From positions 3,722,501 to 3,786,500 of the forward strand of contig JADJXR010000001.1 in NCBI GenBank assembly GCA_016710285.1: a stretch of 64,000 nt of DNA, read 5' to 3'. Below, one piece after another: positions 53,956-61,517 of this stretch. Position 1 is the stretch's first letter. Each line of letters opens with the position of its first letter. Origin of the DNA: Chlorobiota bacterium (lineage in GTDB: Bacteria; Bacteroidota; Ignavibacteria; OLB7). The notes under the pieces are model-generated. The model was not told where the DNA came from and searched no databases. It saw only the letters and a program-made list of their open reading frames with translations. Made by a program: the position numbers and the translations under genes.

Positions 53956-54585
53956 ATGTTCAGCAAACACGTTTGGTACGACCGCAAGCACCAGGCAGAA
54001 GTATTTATTTCGGATGATGGCCAGATCAGCGGCGCGATTATTGCCTACAAAGGGGCGGTGTTCGTGGTGAACCCGCGCCCGGAAATTCTAACCGCGCTCT
54101 ATCAAGAAGGGAAAATTAAACGGATACTTTCGCTGCACGGGGTGGTGCTGACCGACACCGCAATGGAATACACTCGCGGCGTTTGCTCGCTGGTAAGTTA
54201 TTCCCGCGCGTTGCGGCGCAAGGCTCCGCTAACCATTATTAGCCGCGACGACACCGCAGTTTCTCCAGAGTTCATCACCTCCTGCTGCGCCCAGCTTGTT
54301 CCCGATGGCAGCTTTGAGGTAAAGGTGGTTCCATTGCCGCAGCAGGAATCGTTTGTGTTTGGCAATGGGCTGGTTCGCTACCAGCCGGACGACTCTGGCA
54401 ACAACCCATGCCTTGTGGTGGAAACCCGCGAACGCCGCATCCATTTCTACGATGAAACGCACGTTGGCCCGTTCAATCCCCAAGAACTGCCGCTGGTTCA
54501 GCAGCCCCATGTTGTTATTCGCGCCGCCAACATCATGAAGTCATTCCAGCCCGTTGAACAGCGCGTGCTGCAGATTGCGCGATGA
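53956..54585 (+). CDS. Degenerate metallo-beta-lactamase-fold protein, unknown function
   Basis: A 209-residue protein I do not recognise as a named family. FVVNPRPEILTALYQEGKIKRI is followed by ILSLHGVVLTDTAMEYTRGVCSLVSYSR and RRKAPLTIISRDD. This recalls the order in RNase Z-like MBL proteins (strand, ligand loop with HxHxDH, GL-helix, GR(K)xPLxI), but the HxHxDH ligands are replaced, leaving LTDTAMEY. A late DETHVGPF might be a remnant of another ligand strand. It lies 70 bp after the Fur gene, same strand. The fold assignment is inference. Confidence 0.6.
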   Translation: MFSKHVWYDRKHQAEVFISDDGQISGAIIAYKGAVFVVNPRPEILTALYQEGKIKRILSLHGVVLTDTAMEYTRGVCSLVSYSRALRRKAPLTIISRDDTAVSPEFITSCCAQLVPDGSFEVKVVPLPQQESFVFGNGLVRYQPDDSGNNPCLVVETRERRIHFYDETHVGPFNPQELPLVQQPHVVIRAANIMKSFQPVEQRVLQIAR

Positions 54586-54648
54586 CAGAGTTCAGGCGGA
54601 AAGAAGGGGAGGGGGGGAACCCCACCTGATGAAAACTCGGCACGAAGC

Positions 54649-55302
54649 CTACAAATACGCTTCCAACTCCGACTCACTTTCCAGCAGCACGGCGCGGGCC
54701 TTCGAGCCATCGAACGGCCCAACGATTCCCGCCATTTCAAGCTCATCCACAAGCCGTGCAGCGCGGCTGTAGCCCACTTTTAGCCGCCGCTGAATAAGCG
54801 ACACGGACCCCTGCTGGTGGCGCACAATCAGGCGTGCCGCTTCCTCGAATAGCTCATCCCGCTCGTTGTCGCTTCCGCCCCCGCCCTTGCTTTTCTTCTC
54901 CACCACCGACGGCAGCAAATATGGCTTCGAGTACCCTTTCTGGTTTCCGATATGGTCGCACAGGGCCTCCACTTCTTCGGTGGAGATAAATGCGTTCTGC
55001 AGGCGAACCGGCTTCGGCATTCCGCCGGGGAGGTAGAGCATATCGCCGTTCCCCAGCAGTTGCTCGGCCCCGTTCATATCAAGGATGGTGCGGCTGTCAA
55101 TTTTGGTGGCCACTTGGTAGGCGATGCGCGCCGGGAAATTCGCCTTGATTGTTCCGGTAATCACGTTCACCGACGGGCGTTGCGTTGCCACAATCATGTG
55201 GATGCCGATTGCGCGGGCAAGCTGCGCAAGCCGTGCAATCGGTTCCTCAACCTCGCCGGCGGCGGTAATCATAAGGTCGGCAAGCTCATCCACAATCACC
55301 AC
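54649..55302 (-). CDS. ftsK: DNA translocase FtsK, C-terminal part (after frameshift)
   Basis: Continues the FtsK motor in a different frame: VIVDELADLMITAAGEVEEP (Walker B), IARLAQLARAIGIHMIVATQ, RPSVNVITGTIKANFPARIA, DSRTILDMNGAEQLLGNGDM, and the C-terminal gamma winged helix FEEAARLIVRHQQGSVSLIQ that reads KOPS-like sites. The codon after KLP in the upstream part and YIVVIVDE here are joined in all homologues, so one base is missing near 55309-55311 (GGG run). The start codon given by an isolated reading is artificial. Confidence 0.9.
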   Translation of the reverse strand: MVIVDELADLMITAAGEVEEPIARLAQLARAIGIHMIVATQRPSVNVITGTIKANFPARIAYQVATKIDSRTILDMNGAEQLLGNGDMLYLPGGMPKPVRLQNAFISTEEVEALCDHIGNQKGYSKPYLLPSVVEKKSKGGGGSDNERDELFEEAARLIVRHQQGSVSLIQRRLKVGYSRAARLVDELEMAGIVGPFDGSKARAVLLESESELEAYL

Positions 55303-57593
55303 GATGTAGGGAGCTTTGCGTGATTGAAACTGGTGTCGTTCTTGTAATGCCCTTCCTCAACTTTCCGGTTGTAATCCAGGATGTTCCGCTGCCGCCCTTT
55401 GGCCAGGATGTCGTACCGCCGGTCCATCTCCATCTCCAACGCCTTCAGCAAGATCACCGCGTTTTGCGGGTTGGTGACGATGTCCTCATCAATGTCGGGC
55501 GAGGTGGCAAGGAAGTGATCTTTCAAAGCGCGATACTGGGTAAGCTCGATTTTCTTCGGGTCAATGATCGCGAACTTCAGATCGGCGGGGTGCATCTTGT
55601 ACAGAAGCGATGCAAGGATTGCGTTGATGCCAACCGATTTGCCGGAACCGGTCGCGCCAGCAATCAGCAAGTGGGGCATTTTCGCAAGGTCGTCGCAGAA
55701 GACTTCGCCAATGGTGGTTTTCCCCAACGCCAGCGGCAGCCGGAAATCGGCTTCGCGGAATTTAGCGGTGTTCAGCACGGCGCGAATCCGCACCATTGCT
55801 GGTTTGTGGTTGGGGATTTCCACGCCAACGGTCCCCTTCCCAGGAATCGGCGCAATAATCCGAATCCCCCGCGCCTTCAATGCCAGCGCGATGTCGTCGG
55901 CCAGCGACTCAATCTGGGCAATCTTGATCCCCGCCGCCGGGACGAACTCATACAAGGTGACCACCGGACCCGGCGTCACCGTCAGGTTTTCAATCTGGAT
56001 GTTGAACGTCCCCAACTTCTCCTGAAGAATGCGGGCGTTCTCCTTTAGCTCCTCATCGTTCACGTCGGCCTGGTCCAGCTGTGGGGTAAGCAACTCAACC
56101 GGAGGTGGCTGGTAGTCAATCTGTTCGTCGGAAAGGTCCCCCAGCAACTCACCATCGTCGTCGGCCTCCTGGTCGTCGGGGATTTCAAGCTCCTGCACGT
56201 TGACCAACAACCGGGGCGATTGCGCCGCAGTTTCCCGGGAAGATGCTGGCAGTGGGGAAGGGGAGGGAGGGGCTGCGGGCGCAGATGTTGGGATATGAGC
56301 AACCTCAATCTCCGCCATGCTTGGCGGGATCGTTGCTGGATATCCGGTTGGTTCCTCAGGGCCTTTCACCACGTGGGTTCGCTCAAGCTGAACGCCGGGG
56401 TCCATCGCGCTTCCGCTGGCAGCCCGATTCGTTGCTGCGGTTTGCGCTCCGTTTGCTTTTTCGGGTGTGGAATTTTTGGGTTCGTGTTGGATTGGATCAC
56501 TCTGGATTGAGCCATTTCTTTCACCCTTTGCGGCGGCGGAAGAAGCCGAGGGTAGTGGCGCAGCCGGGCGCGCAATTCGTGGTTCGGGGAAGGGGATGGT
56601 GGAGGTTCGCAGCCCCCGCGCCGGAGCCTCGACCGATTCCGAAGGATCGGGCGTGACGGACATCCGCCGCACCATCCGCGCTGGCTCGCCATCAATGCGG
56701 TCGGCATTGGCGGGCTGGTGGTTCGTGCCGCTGGCCTTTTGCGATGCCGCTGGCGTTTGTTCGGCTGCCGAAGATTCCTCGCGTGATAATTCCCCCAGCT
56801 TCGCGCTGACCGATTGCCGTGCTTCGGCGGCCTTTGCCCGCAAGGCGTTGCTGTAGGTTCTTGCCGCCGCAACCCCTTTGCGAACGTCCAGATTGAACGA
56901 AATAATCAGCGTGACGGAAAGGGCCGCAAGCAAGAAGAGCATTGCGCCAGCGGTTCCAATCAGCCCCGAAAGGATCGTCCCCAAAAACGCGCCGATTGCG
57001 CCGCTCCACTCGTGCGCGGGGTTCGGCATCCAGGCAATCAGTTGCATGGTTCCAAAAATCCCGGAAGCGATGGTTGCAAGCAGCACGATTGTTCCCGTCA
57101 GGCGGGCGGCGCGGTTGTAGCCTTGCGCCCGATAGACCATCAGCCCCCAAAAGCCCATCAACAGCGGAAGCACCAGCGTCCCGTAGCCAATGGTCCCGTT
57201 GATCAGCGCGTTGGAAAGATAGGCCCCGATTAACCCCAGCCAGTTTTGCGTGGTGTCGGCCCTGGCGGCGATGTTCGGGTCGTTGGTGAATAACCCGGTA
57301 AGCTCGCGCGGGCTGATGTCGGTGTTGGCTTGGTCCAGCGGTGTGTAGCTAATCAAGGCCAACATCAGCAGCGTCCCCCCAAGCAGCAGCAGAATGGCGG
57401 TGATTTGCCGCATCCGCTCATCGGGGTCAACCGAAGGTTTGGGCGCGGGGGGGGCGGCAGCCTTGCTGCGTGGCTTGCGGCGTTGGGTTGCTGCCGGCGA
57501 TGCCGCCGCATCGTTTTGGCCAGCGTCGCTGCGCGGTTCGGCCCCGTTGCGGACGCGGGTCAGCGTGATTTCTGGGAACGTGTTCTCTGTCAT
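55296..57593 (-). CDS. ftsK: DNA translocase FtsK, N-terminal part (before frameshift)
   Basis: Septal DNA pump that segregates the chromosome terminus. After a basic lead, four hydrophobic segments occur (ITAILLLLGGTLLMLALIS, GTLVLPLLMGFWGLMVY, TGTIVLLATIASGIF, GLIGTAGAMLFLLAALSVTL). A 350-residue Pro/Ala/Ser-rich linker follows. The motor alpha/beta domain has GPVVTLYEFVPAAGIK, PHLLIAGATGSGKSVGINAI (Walker A) and RYDILAKGRQRNILDYNRKV. The frame ends at FNHAKLPTSW, where homologues read KLPYIVVxxDE. The intact gene spans 54649-57593. It starts 35 bp after the comB-like gene. Confidence 0.9.
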   Translation of the reverse strand: MTENTFPEITLTRVRNGAEPRSDAGQNDAAASPAATQRRKPRSKAAAPPAPKPSVDPDERMRQITAILLLLGGTLLMLALISYTPLDQANTDISPRELTGLFTNDPNIAARADTTQNWLGLIGAYLSNALINGTIGYGTLVLPLLMGFWGLMVYRAQGYNRAARLTGTIVLLATIASGIFGTMQLIAWMPNPAHEWSGAIGAFLGTILSGLIGTAGAMLFLLAALSVTLIISFNLDVRKGVAAARTYSNALRAKAAEARQSVSAKLGELSREESSAAEQTPAASQKASGTNHQPANADRIDGEPARMVRRMSVTPDPSESVEAPARGLRTSTIPFPEPRIARPAAPLPSASSAAAKGERNGSIQSDPIQHEPKNSTPEKANGAQTAATNRAASGSAMDPGVQLERTHVVKGPEEPTGYPATIPPSMAEIEVAHIPTSAPAAPPSPSPLPASSRETAAQSPRLLVNVQELEIPDDQEADDDGELLGDLSDEQIDYQPPPVELLTPQLDQADVNDEELKENARILQEKLGTFNIQIENLTVTPGPVVTLYEFVPAAGIKIAQIESLADDIALALKARGIRIIAPIPGKGTVGVEIPNHKPAMVRIRAVLNTAKFREADFRLPLALGKTTIGEVFCDDLAKMPHLLIAGATGSGKSVGINAILASLLYKMHPADLKFAIIDPKKIELTQYRALKDHFLATSPDIDEDIVTNPQNAVILLKALEMEMDRRYDILAKGRQRNILDYNRKVEEGHYKNDTSFNHAKLPTSW

Positions 57594-57628
57594 ACGGCTT
57601 CTTGATCGTTACGTCGGGAAAGGCAACA

Positions 57629-58396
57629 TCAAAAACGGAGTTGGGATTGCGGGGCGGCATCGGCAGCAATGCGAAGCTGCGACCCATCGAAAAGGGGAAC
57701 CGGCGCGCCATCCAAGTTTAGCTGGGCACAAAACCGGATGTCATCCTGGCATCCAATGGCCAACAAGTGGGTTCCGTGATCGCCTTGCTGCAATGCTTCG
57801 GCCAGGTTGTGTTCGGCCTGTTTGAACAGCTGCAATGCGGCGTTCGCGCTGTCCAGCGGCTTGGGGTTCAACCCCTCAATCGCCAGCAACTCGTTCACGA
57901 TTGCCCCTGCGCCGAGAGCGTCATCCATCGAGAAATTTCCGTGGCTTCCGGCGCACAGCATCACCACCCGTTGGCCCGCTCCGGTGGCGGCAATCCGTTG
58001 GGCAACGGCGCGTGCGTTCAGCAATGCGCCGCAAAGCACGGTGTGCGCGCCGTGGGTTTGCTGGAATGCGCGGGTTCCGTTGGTTGTGGTCATCACCACG
58101 GTCCGCCCCGCAACGGTTGCGGCATTGCAGGAAGCGGGAGAATTGCCAAGTTGAAAGCCGGGGATTGGAAGCGAGTTCCGTTCGCCGGCAAGCACAGTTC
58201 GGTCGGTTCCAAGCCGGTGGGCGATTGCCACGGCGTTTTCCACGGAGTCGGTGGGGATCACTTCGCGCGCGCCGGCCATCAGTGCCGCGATGATGGTGCT
58301 GCTGGCACGCAGCACGTCAATAACCACCGCCGTGGCATCGCGCAATGTGGGGCCGGATGCAAACGCCGAAGGTGTGAATCGGACGTCAAGGATCAT
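57629..58396 (-). CDS. comB: 2-phosphosulfolactate phosphatase family protein (ComB)
   Basis: A 255-residue protein of the ComB family, Mg-dependent phosphatases of the coenzyme M pathway in methanogens and found widely in bacteria that lack that pathway. ATAVVIDVLRASSTIIAAL, LAGERNSLPIPGFQLGNSP, TTTNGTRAF and LCAGSHGNFSMDDALGAGAI are conserved family segments. No other coenzyme M or sulfolactate gene is in the window, so the bacterial substrate is uncertain. Upstream of ftsK on the same strand. Confidence 0.88.
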   Translation of the reverse strand: MILDVRFTPSAFASGPTLRDATAVVIDVLRASSTIIAALMAGAREVIPTDSVENAVAIAHRLGTDRTVLAGERNSLPIPGFQLGNSPASCNAATVAGRTVVMTTTNGTRAFQQTHGAHTVLCGALLNARAVAQRIAATGAGQRVVMLCAGSHGNFSMDDALGAGAIVNELLAIEGLNPKPLDSANAALQLFKQAEHNLAEALQQGDHGTHLLAIGCQDDIRFCAQLNLDGAPVPLFDGSQLRIAADAAPQSQLRF

Positions 58397-58688
58397 GGAG
58401 TTGAAGCAGTTCAGGGCCTTACAGGATTTCCAACAAAGGCAATATGCTGCCCCATAATGGCCAGAACAACAAGAATAATCTTGAAGTTGTCAGGCAAAAC
58501 AGCTCAAGTAATGATTCACTTGAACTGAAATTTGCGAACGGTGAAGCGGGAAACCGTGCTGACCGAAAGTGCCGATGGAAGAGGGTGAGAAAAGAAATTT
58601 TTGCGAAAACAACGCAAGCCCAGCTCCCAAGCCATGAAGATAGGCCGGTAGCAAAGGGATGCGTTCCCAACACACAACCATTCCACGA
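58397..58688. other. Divergent intergenic region, possible small ORF
   Basis: Holds the promoters of comB and threonine aldolase. An 82-codon plus-strand frame runs 58444-58692 (starts MLPHNGQNNKNNLEV) and ends in ATGA overlapping the aldolase start. It is polar and charged (KCRWKRVRKEIF), has no recognised family, and the region is richer in A than its surroundings. I cannot decide whether it is translated. Confidence 0.3.
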
Positions 58689-59768
58689 ATGACCCAACCA
58701 CCAGCCCAACAGCCAACCCAACGGCCAATAGACCTCCGCAGCGATACCGTCACCAAGCCAACGCCGGGGATGATCGAGGCGATGATGTCGGCCCAGCTTG
58801 GCGATGATGTCTATTCCGAGGACCCAACGGTGAACCAGTTGGAAGAGTACGTTGCCGACCTGCTGGGGCACGAAGCCGCGCTGTTTGTCCCAACCGGGGT
58901 GATGGGCAACCAGCTTTGCTTGAAGGTCCTGACCAACCCCGGCAACGAGGTCCTGCTTGGCGAGCGAAGCCACATTTTCAACTACGAGACCGGCGCGCCC
59001 GCGCTTCTTTCCGGGGTTCAGGTTCACATCCTTCCCGATGATGATGGATGGATGGAGCTTCCCGCCATTGAAGCCGCAATCAGGGAAGATGCCTACTATC
59101 TTCCCCAAACAACCGTGATTGCCGTTGAGCAAACCCACAACCGCGCCGGCGGAAGCGTGATCCCGATGGAGCATCTGCGGCAGATTGTGGAGCTGGGGCG
59201 GGGCAAAGGGATTGGCCTTCATCTGGATGGAGCGCGGCTTTGGAATGCCTGCGTGGCCACCGGAATTTCCCCGCGCCAGTACGCCTCCCAGTTCGACACC
59301 GTCTCGGTCTGCTTATCGAAGGGATTGGGCGCGCCGATTGGCTCGGTGATGGCTTCAACAGCCAAGCGTGTGACGCTGGCGCGGAAGTTCCGCAAAGCCT
59401 GGGGCGGTGGGTGGCGGCAAGCCGGAATCCTTGCGGCGTGCGGGCTGTTCGGGCTGCGCCACCAGATGGACCGCCTGCGCGAGGATCACCAGAAAGCCGC
59501 GTGCTTTGCAGAGATTCTTTCCCGCAGCCCCATGATTGAAATCCCACGCTTCCCGGAAACGAATATCGTGGTGTTCAAAACGGTTGGCTTCGATTTGCTT
59601 CGGCTTGCCGACGTGATGAAAGGGGAGGGGGTGTGGCTTTCGACCGCGTTCAAGGGGCTGCTCCGTGCGGTCTTCCATCTTGATGTCACCCTGGAGCAAT
59701 CGGCGCACGCTGCCCAAGCAATCGTTGCCGCGCTGGAACGGGAGAACAAGGTAGCGGCAGGTCTTTAG
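58689..59768 (+). CDS. ltaE: Low-specificity L-threonine aldolase
   Basis: PLP enzyme cleaving L-threonine/allo-threonine to glycine and acetaldehyde. RPIDLRSDTVTKPTPGM, GDDVYSEDPTVNQLE, ALFVPTGVMGNQLCL, HIFNYETGAPALLSGV, LHLDGARLWNA and SVCLSKGLGAPIGSV (PLP lysine) are diagnostic. The start at 58689 gives 359 residues. The last codons, VAAGL then TAG, lie inside the repeat that begins at 59750, so the present stop codon is supplied by the repeat. Confidence 0.93.
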   Translation: MTQPPAQQPTQRPIDLRSDTVTKPTPGMIEAMMSAQLGDDVYSEDPTVNQLEEYVADLLGHEAALFVPTGVMGNQLCLKVLTNPGNEVLLGERSHIFNYETGAPALLSGVQVHILPDDDGWMELPAIEAAIREDAYYLPQTTVIAVEQTHNRAGGSVIPMEHLRQIVELGRGKGIGLHLDGARLWNACVATGISPRQYASQFDTVSVCLSKGLGAPIGSVMASTAKRVTLARKFRKAWGGGWRQAGILAACGLFGLRHQMDRLREDHQKAACFAEILSRSPMIEIPRFPETNIVVFKTVGFDLLRLADVMKGEGVWLSTAFKGLLRAVFHLDVTLEQSAHAAQAIVAALERENKVAAGL

Positions 59769-59849
59769 CCTGCCCAGTCTTTCAGGAGAAATGAGGCACC
59801 GAAGGCTAAAGACCTTTTACCAATCCCGACGGAGGTCGGGACGGCTACC
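59750..59849. repeat. Composite repeat array, unit C1
   Basis: First of three tandem composite units. Starts GGTAGCGGCAGGTCTTTAGC within the aldolase reading frame, spacer CAGTCTTTCAGGAGAAATGA, then a truncated right palindrome (CCGAAGGCTAAAGACC without its last arm) and the second-module palindrome CCCGACGGAGGTCGGG ending GGCTACC. Confidence 0.9.
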
Positions 59850-59873
59850 AGTGGGGTAGTGGTCGGATGTCAG

Positions 59874-59998
59874 GGTAGCGGCAGGTCTTTAGCCTGCCCA
59901 GTCTTTCAGGAGAAATGAGGCACCGAAGGCTAAAGCACCGAAGGCTAAAGACCTTCGGCTACCTTTTACCAATCCCGACGGAGGTCGGGACGGCTACC
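59874..59998. repeat. Composite repeat array, unit C2
   Basis: As C1 but with the right palindrome complete (CGAAGGCTAAAGACCTTCG, GCTACC) and a 14-15 bp internal duplication of GCACCGAAGGCTAAA. It ends with the same CCCGAC/GTCGGG module. The linker to the next unit (AGTGGGGTAGCGGTCGGATG) is nearly the same as between C1 and C2. Confidence 0.9.
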
Positions 59999-60022
59999 AG
60001 TGGGGTAGCGGTCGGATGTCAG

Positions 60023-60125
60023 GGTAGCGGCAGGTCTTTAGCCTGCCTCGGGGAACATGAGACGCCGAAGGCTAAAGACCTTCGGCTACCTTTTACCAAT
60101 CCCGACGGAGGTCGGGACGGCTACC
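60023..60125. repeat. Composite repeat array, unit C3
   Basis: Third unit, with a shorter spacer between the palindromes (CTCGGGGAACATGAGACG), resembling copies A and B more than C1 and C2. It is followed by an ATCCCGATTCAATCGGGAT palindrome at about 60133-60151, close upstream of the DHH gene start (60207). Confidence 0.9.
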
Positions 60126-60206
60126 TTTTATCAATCCCGATTCAATCGGGATATTTTTCAAACAACGACTTCAGAACACACACACAACCCACAGACTTCA
60201 ATCACC

Positions 60207-61211
60207 ATGACCACAATCCTTTGTTTTTACCACGCACCGTGCAACGATGGGTCGGGCGCGGCGGCGGCGTTGCATCATCGCCTTGCGGAGCATGGGATGT
60301 TGGAAGGAACCGACATCCGCTTCTGCCCGATGACCTACAACACCGAGTGGAACGAGCCATTCCACGCCAACTATCTTCACCATGAAATCGTGCCGAAGCA
60401 CCCTGTCAAGGAGATCTATCTGTTGGATGTCAGCTTCTCCAAAGTGAAATATGACCAGCTGATCCAGCACCTTCGGGCAACCGAGAAGCTGGCCACTGAA
60501 AAACCACGCACCGTTTGCATTGACCACCACGAATCGGCACGCCAGCAGCGCGAGGAGTTGCTTCAATTCTGCGACGAAGCGGTGATTGAAATGGGACCCG
60601 GGCTAAGCGGCGCAACGCTGGTGTGGAACTACTTCAACAACGCCTGGGGGGTGGCCACCGAAACGCCCGCACTGCTGCGGTACATTGCCGACCAAGATAT
60701 TTGGGAATGGGCGTTGCCCAACTCCGCCGAAATCAATGCCGCGCTGAACACGATGGACGGCTACGTTGACTCCATGCAGCACCTTCTGAACGAGTTCCTT
60801 GCCAACCCCGATGGAGTGCTGGCGCGGTTGTTATCGGAAGGGAGGGGGATTGTGAAAATGGTGGATGCACAGGTCGCCAAAGTGATGCACCACACCGTGG
60901 ACCTCCATGTGGATGGCGTGACGATTCGCGTGGTGAACTCCAGCGCGTTCAGCTCCGAGCTTGGCAACTTCCTTTGCAACCACAGCCACGATAAGCCCAA
61001 CGCTATCGGGTTGATTTACTCAATCCAGGAGGACTGGGCGGTGCGCTGCTCCATTCGCTCGATTGAAGGGGGGAAGCTGAACGCCCGCCAACTTGCCGAA
61101 CGATTCGGCGGCGGCGGCCACAACCACGCCAGCGGCTGCCGGTTCCGCAACTACCAAGAATTCCAAGCCGCGCTGAACCGTGGGTTTCGGGGAGCCGAAG
61201 AGGCAGAGTGA
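60207..61211 (+). CDS. DHH-family phosphoesterase
   Basis: A 334-residue DHH/DHHA1 protein. MTTILCFYHAPCNDGSGAAAAL is the N-terminal metal loop variant (CNDGSGAAA), followed by LLDVSFS (metal Asp), CIDHHES (the DHH motif) and LSGATLVWNYF. The DHHA1 domain ends LAERFGGGGHNHASGCRF, with the GGGGH substrate motif. Relatives are oligonucleotide or nucleotide phosphoesterases (NrnA, RecJ-like, GdpP-like). The CNDGSGAA opening resembles stand-alone DHH proteins of unclear substrate. Upstream in-frame codons to 60057 are repeat sequence and were excluded. Confidence 0.9.
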   Translation: MTTILCFYHAPCNDGSGAAAALHHRLAEHGMLEGTDIRFCPMTYNTEWNEPFHANYLHHEIVPKHPVKEIYLLDVSFSKVKYDQLIQHLRATEKLATEKPRTVCIDHHESARQQREELLQFCDEAVIEMGPGLSGATLVWNYFNNAWGVATETPALLRYIADQDIWEWALPNSAEINAALNTMDGYVDSMQHLLNEFLANPDGVLARLLSEGRGIVKMVDAQVAKVMHHTVDLHVDGVTIRVVNSSAFSSELGNFLCNHSHDKPNAIGLIYSIQEDWAVRCSIRSIEGGKLNARQLAERFGGGGHNHASGCRFRNYQEFQAALNRGFRGAEEAE

Positions 61212-61517
61212 GGCGAACAAGAGGTTGCAGTGAAAGCCCTCCACCGCCCAGCGGGGGAGGGTTGGGTGGGGGTGATGCCGAAAATGGTGAAGCCTACCAG
61301 CCCGCCACCGCAGCAAGCCCCCTCCCCGCCTCCCCCAATTCTGGGGGAGGGGTCGGCAACAAATGCTTGGGATTGAGTGAGAAAACGATCAATAGCCAGA
61401 ACCATTTCCCCCCAGCATTGGGGGGACGCGTAGCCGCTTGCGGCGAAGCAGGGGGGCGCGGCGGGTAGCCGTGCCGATTGAATCGGGGCGGTTATCATCA
61501 CTCATGCCGATTTCTTG
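61212..61517. other. Intergenic G/C-tract repeat-like region
   Basis: No gene seen. Complementary tracts CCCTCCACCGCCCAGCGGGG, GGGGGAGGG (about 61251), CCCCCTCCCCGCCTCCCCC (about 61317) and GGGGGAGGGG (about 61345) can form strong hairpins. A CCCCCCAGCATTGGGGGG hairpin lies near 61410-61427. A GTAGCCGTGCCGATTGAATCGGGG module at 61474-61490 resembles the second module of the composite repeat. Confidence 0.6.

Noticed and set aside
59750..60151. CRISPR array
   Set aside because: Units are long, unevenly spaced and themselves palindromic, the 'spacers' are near-identical, and no cas genes are present.
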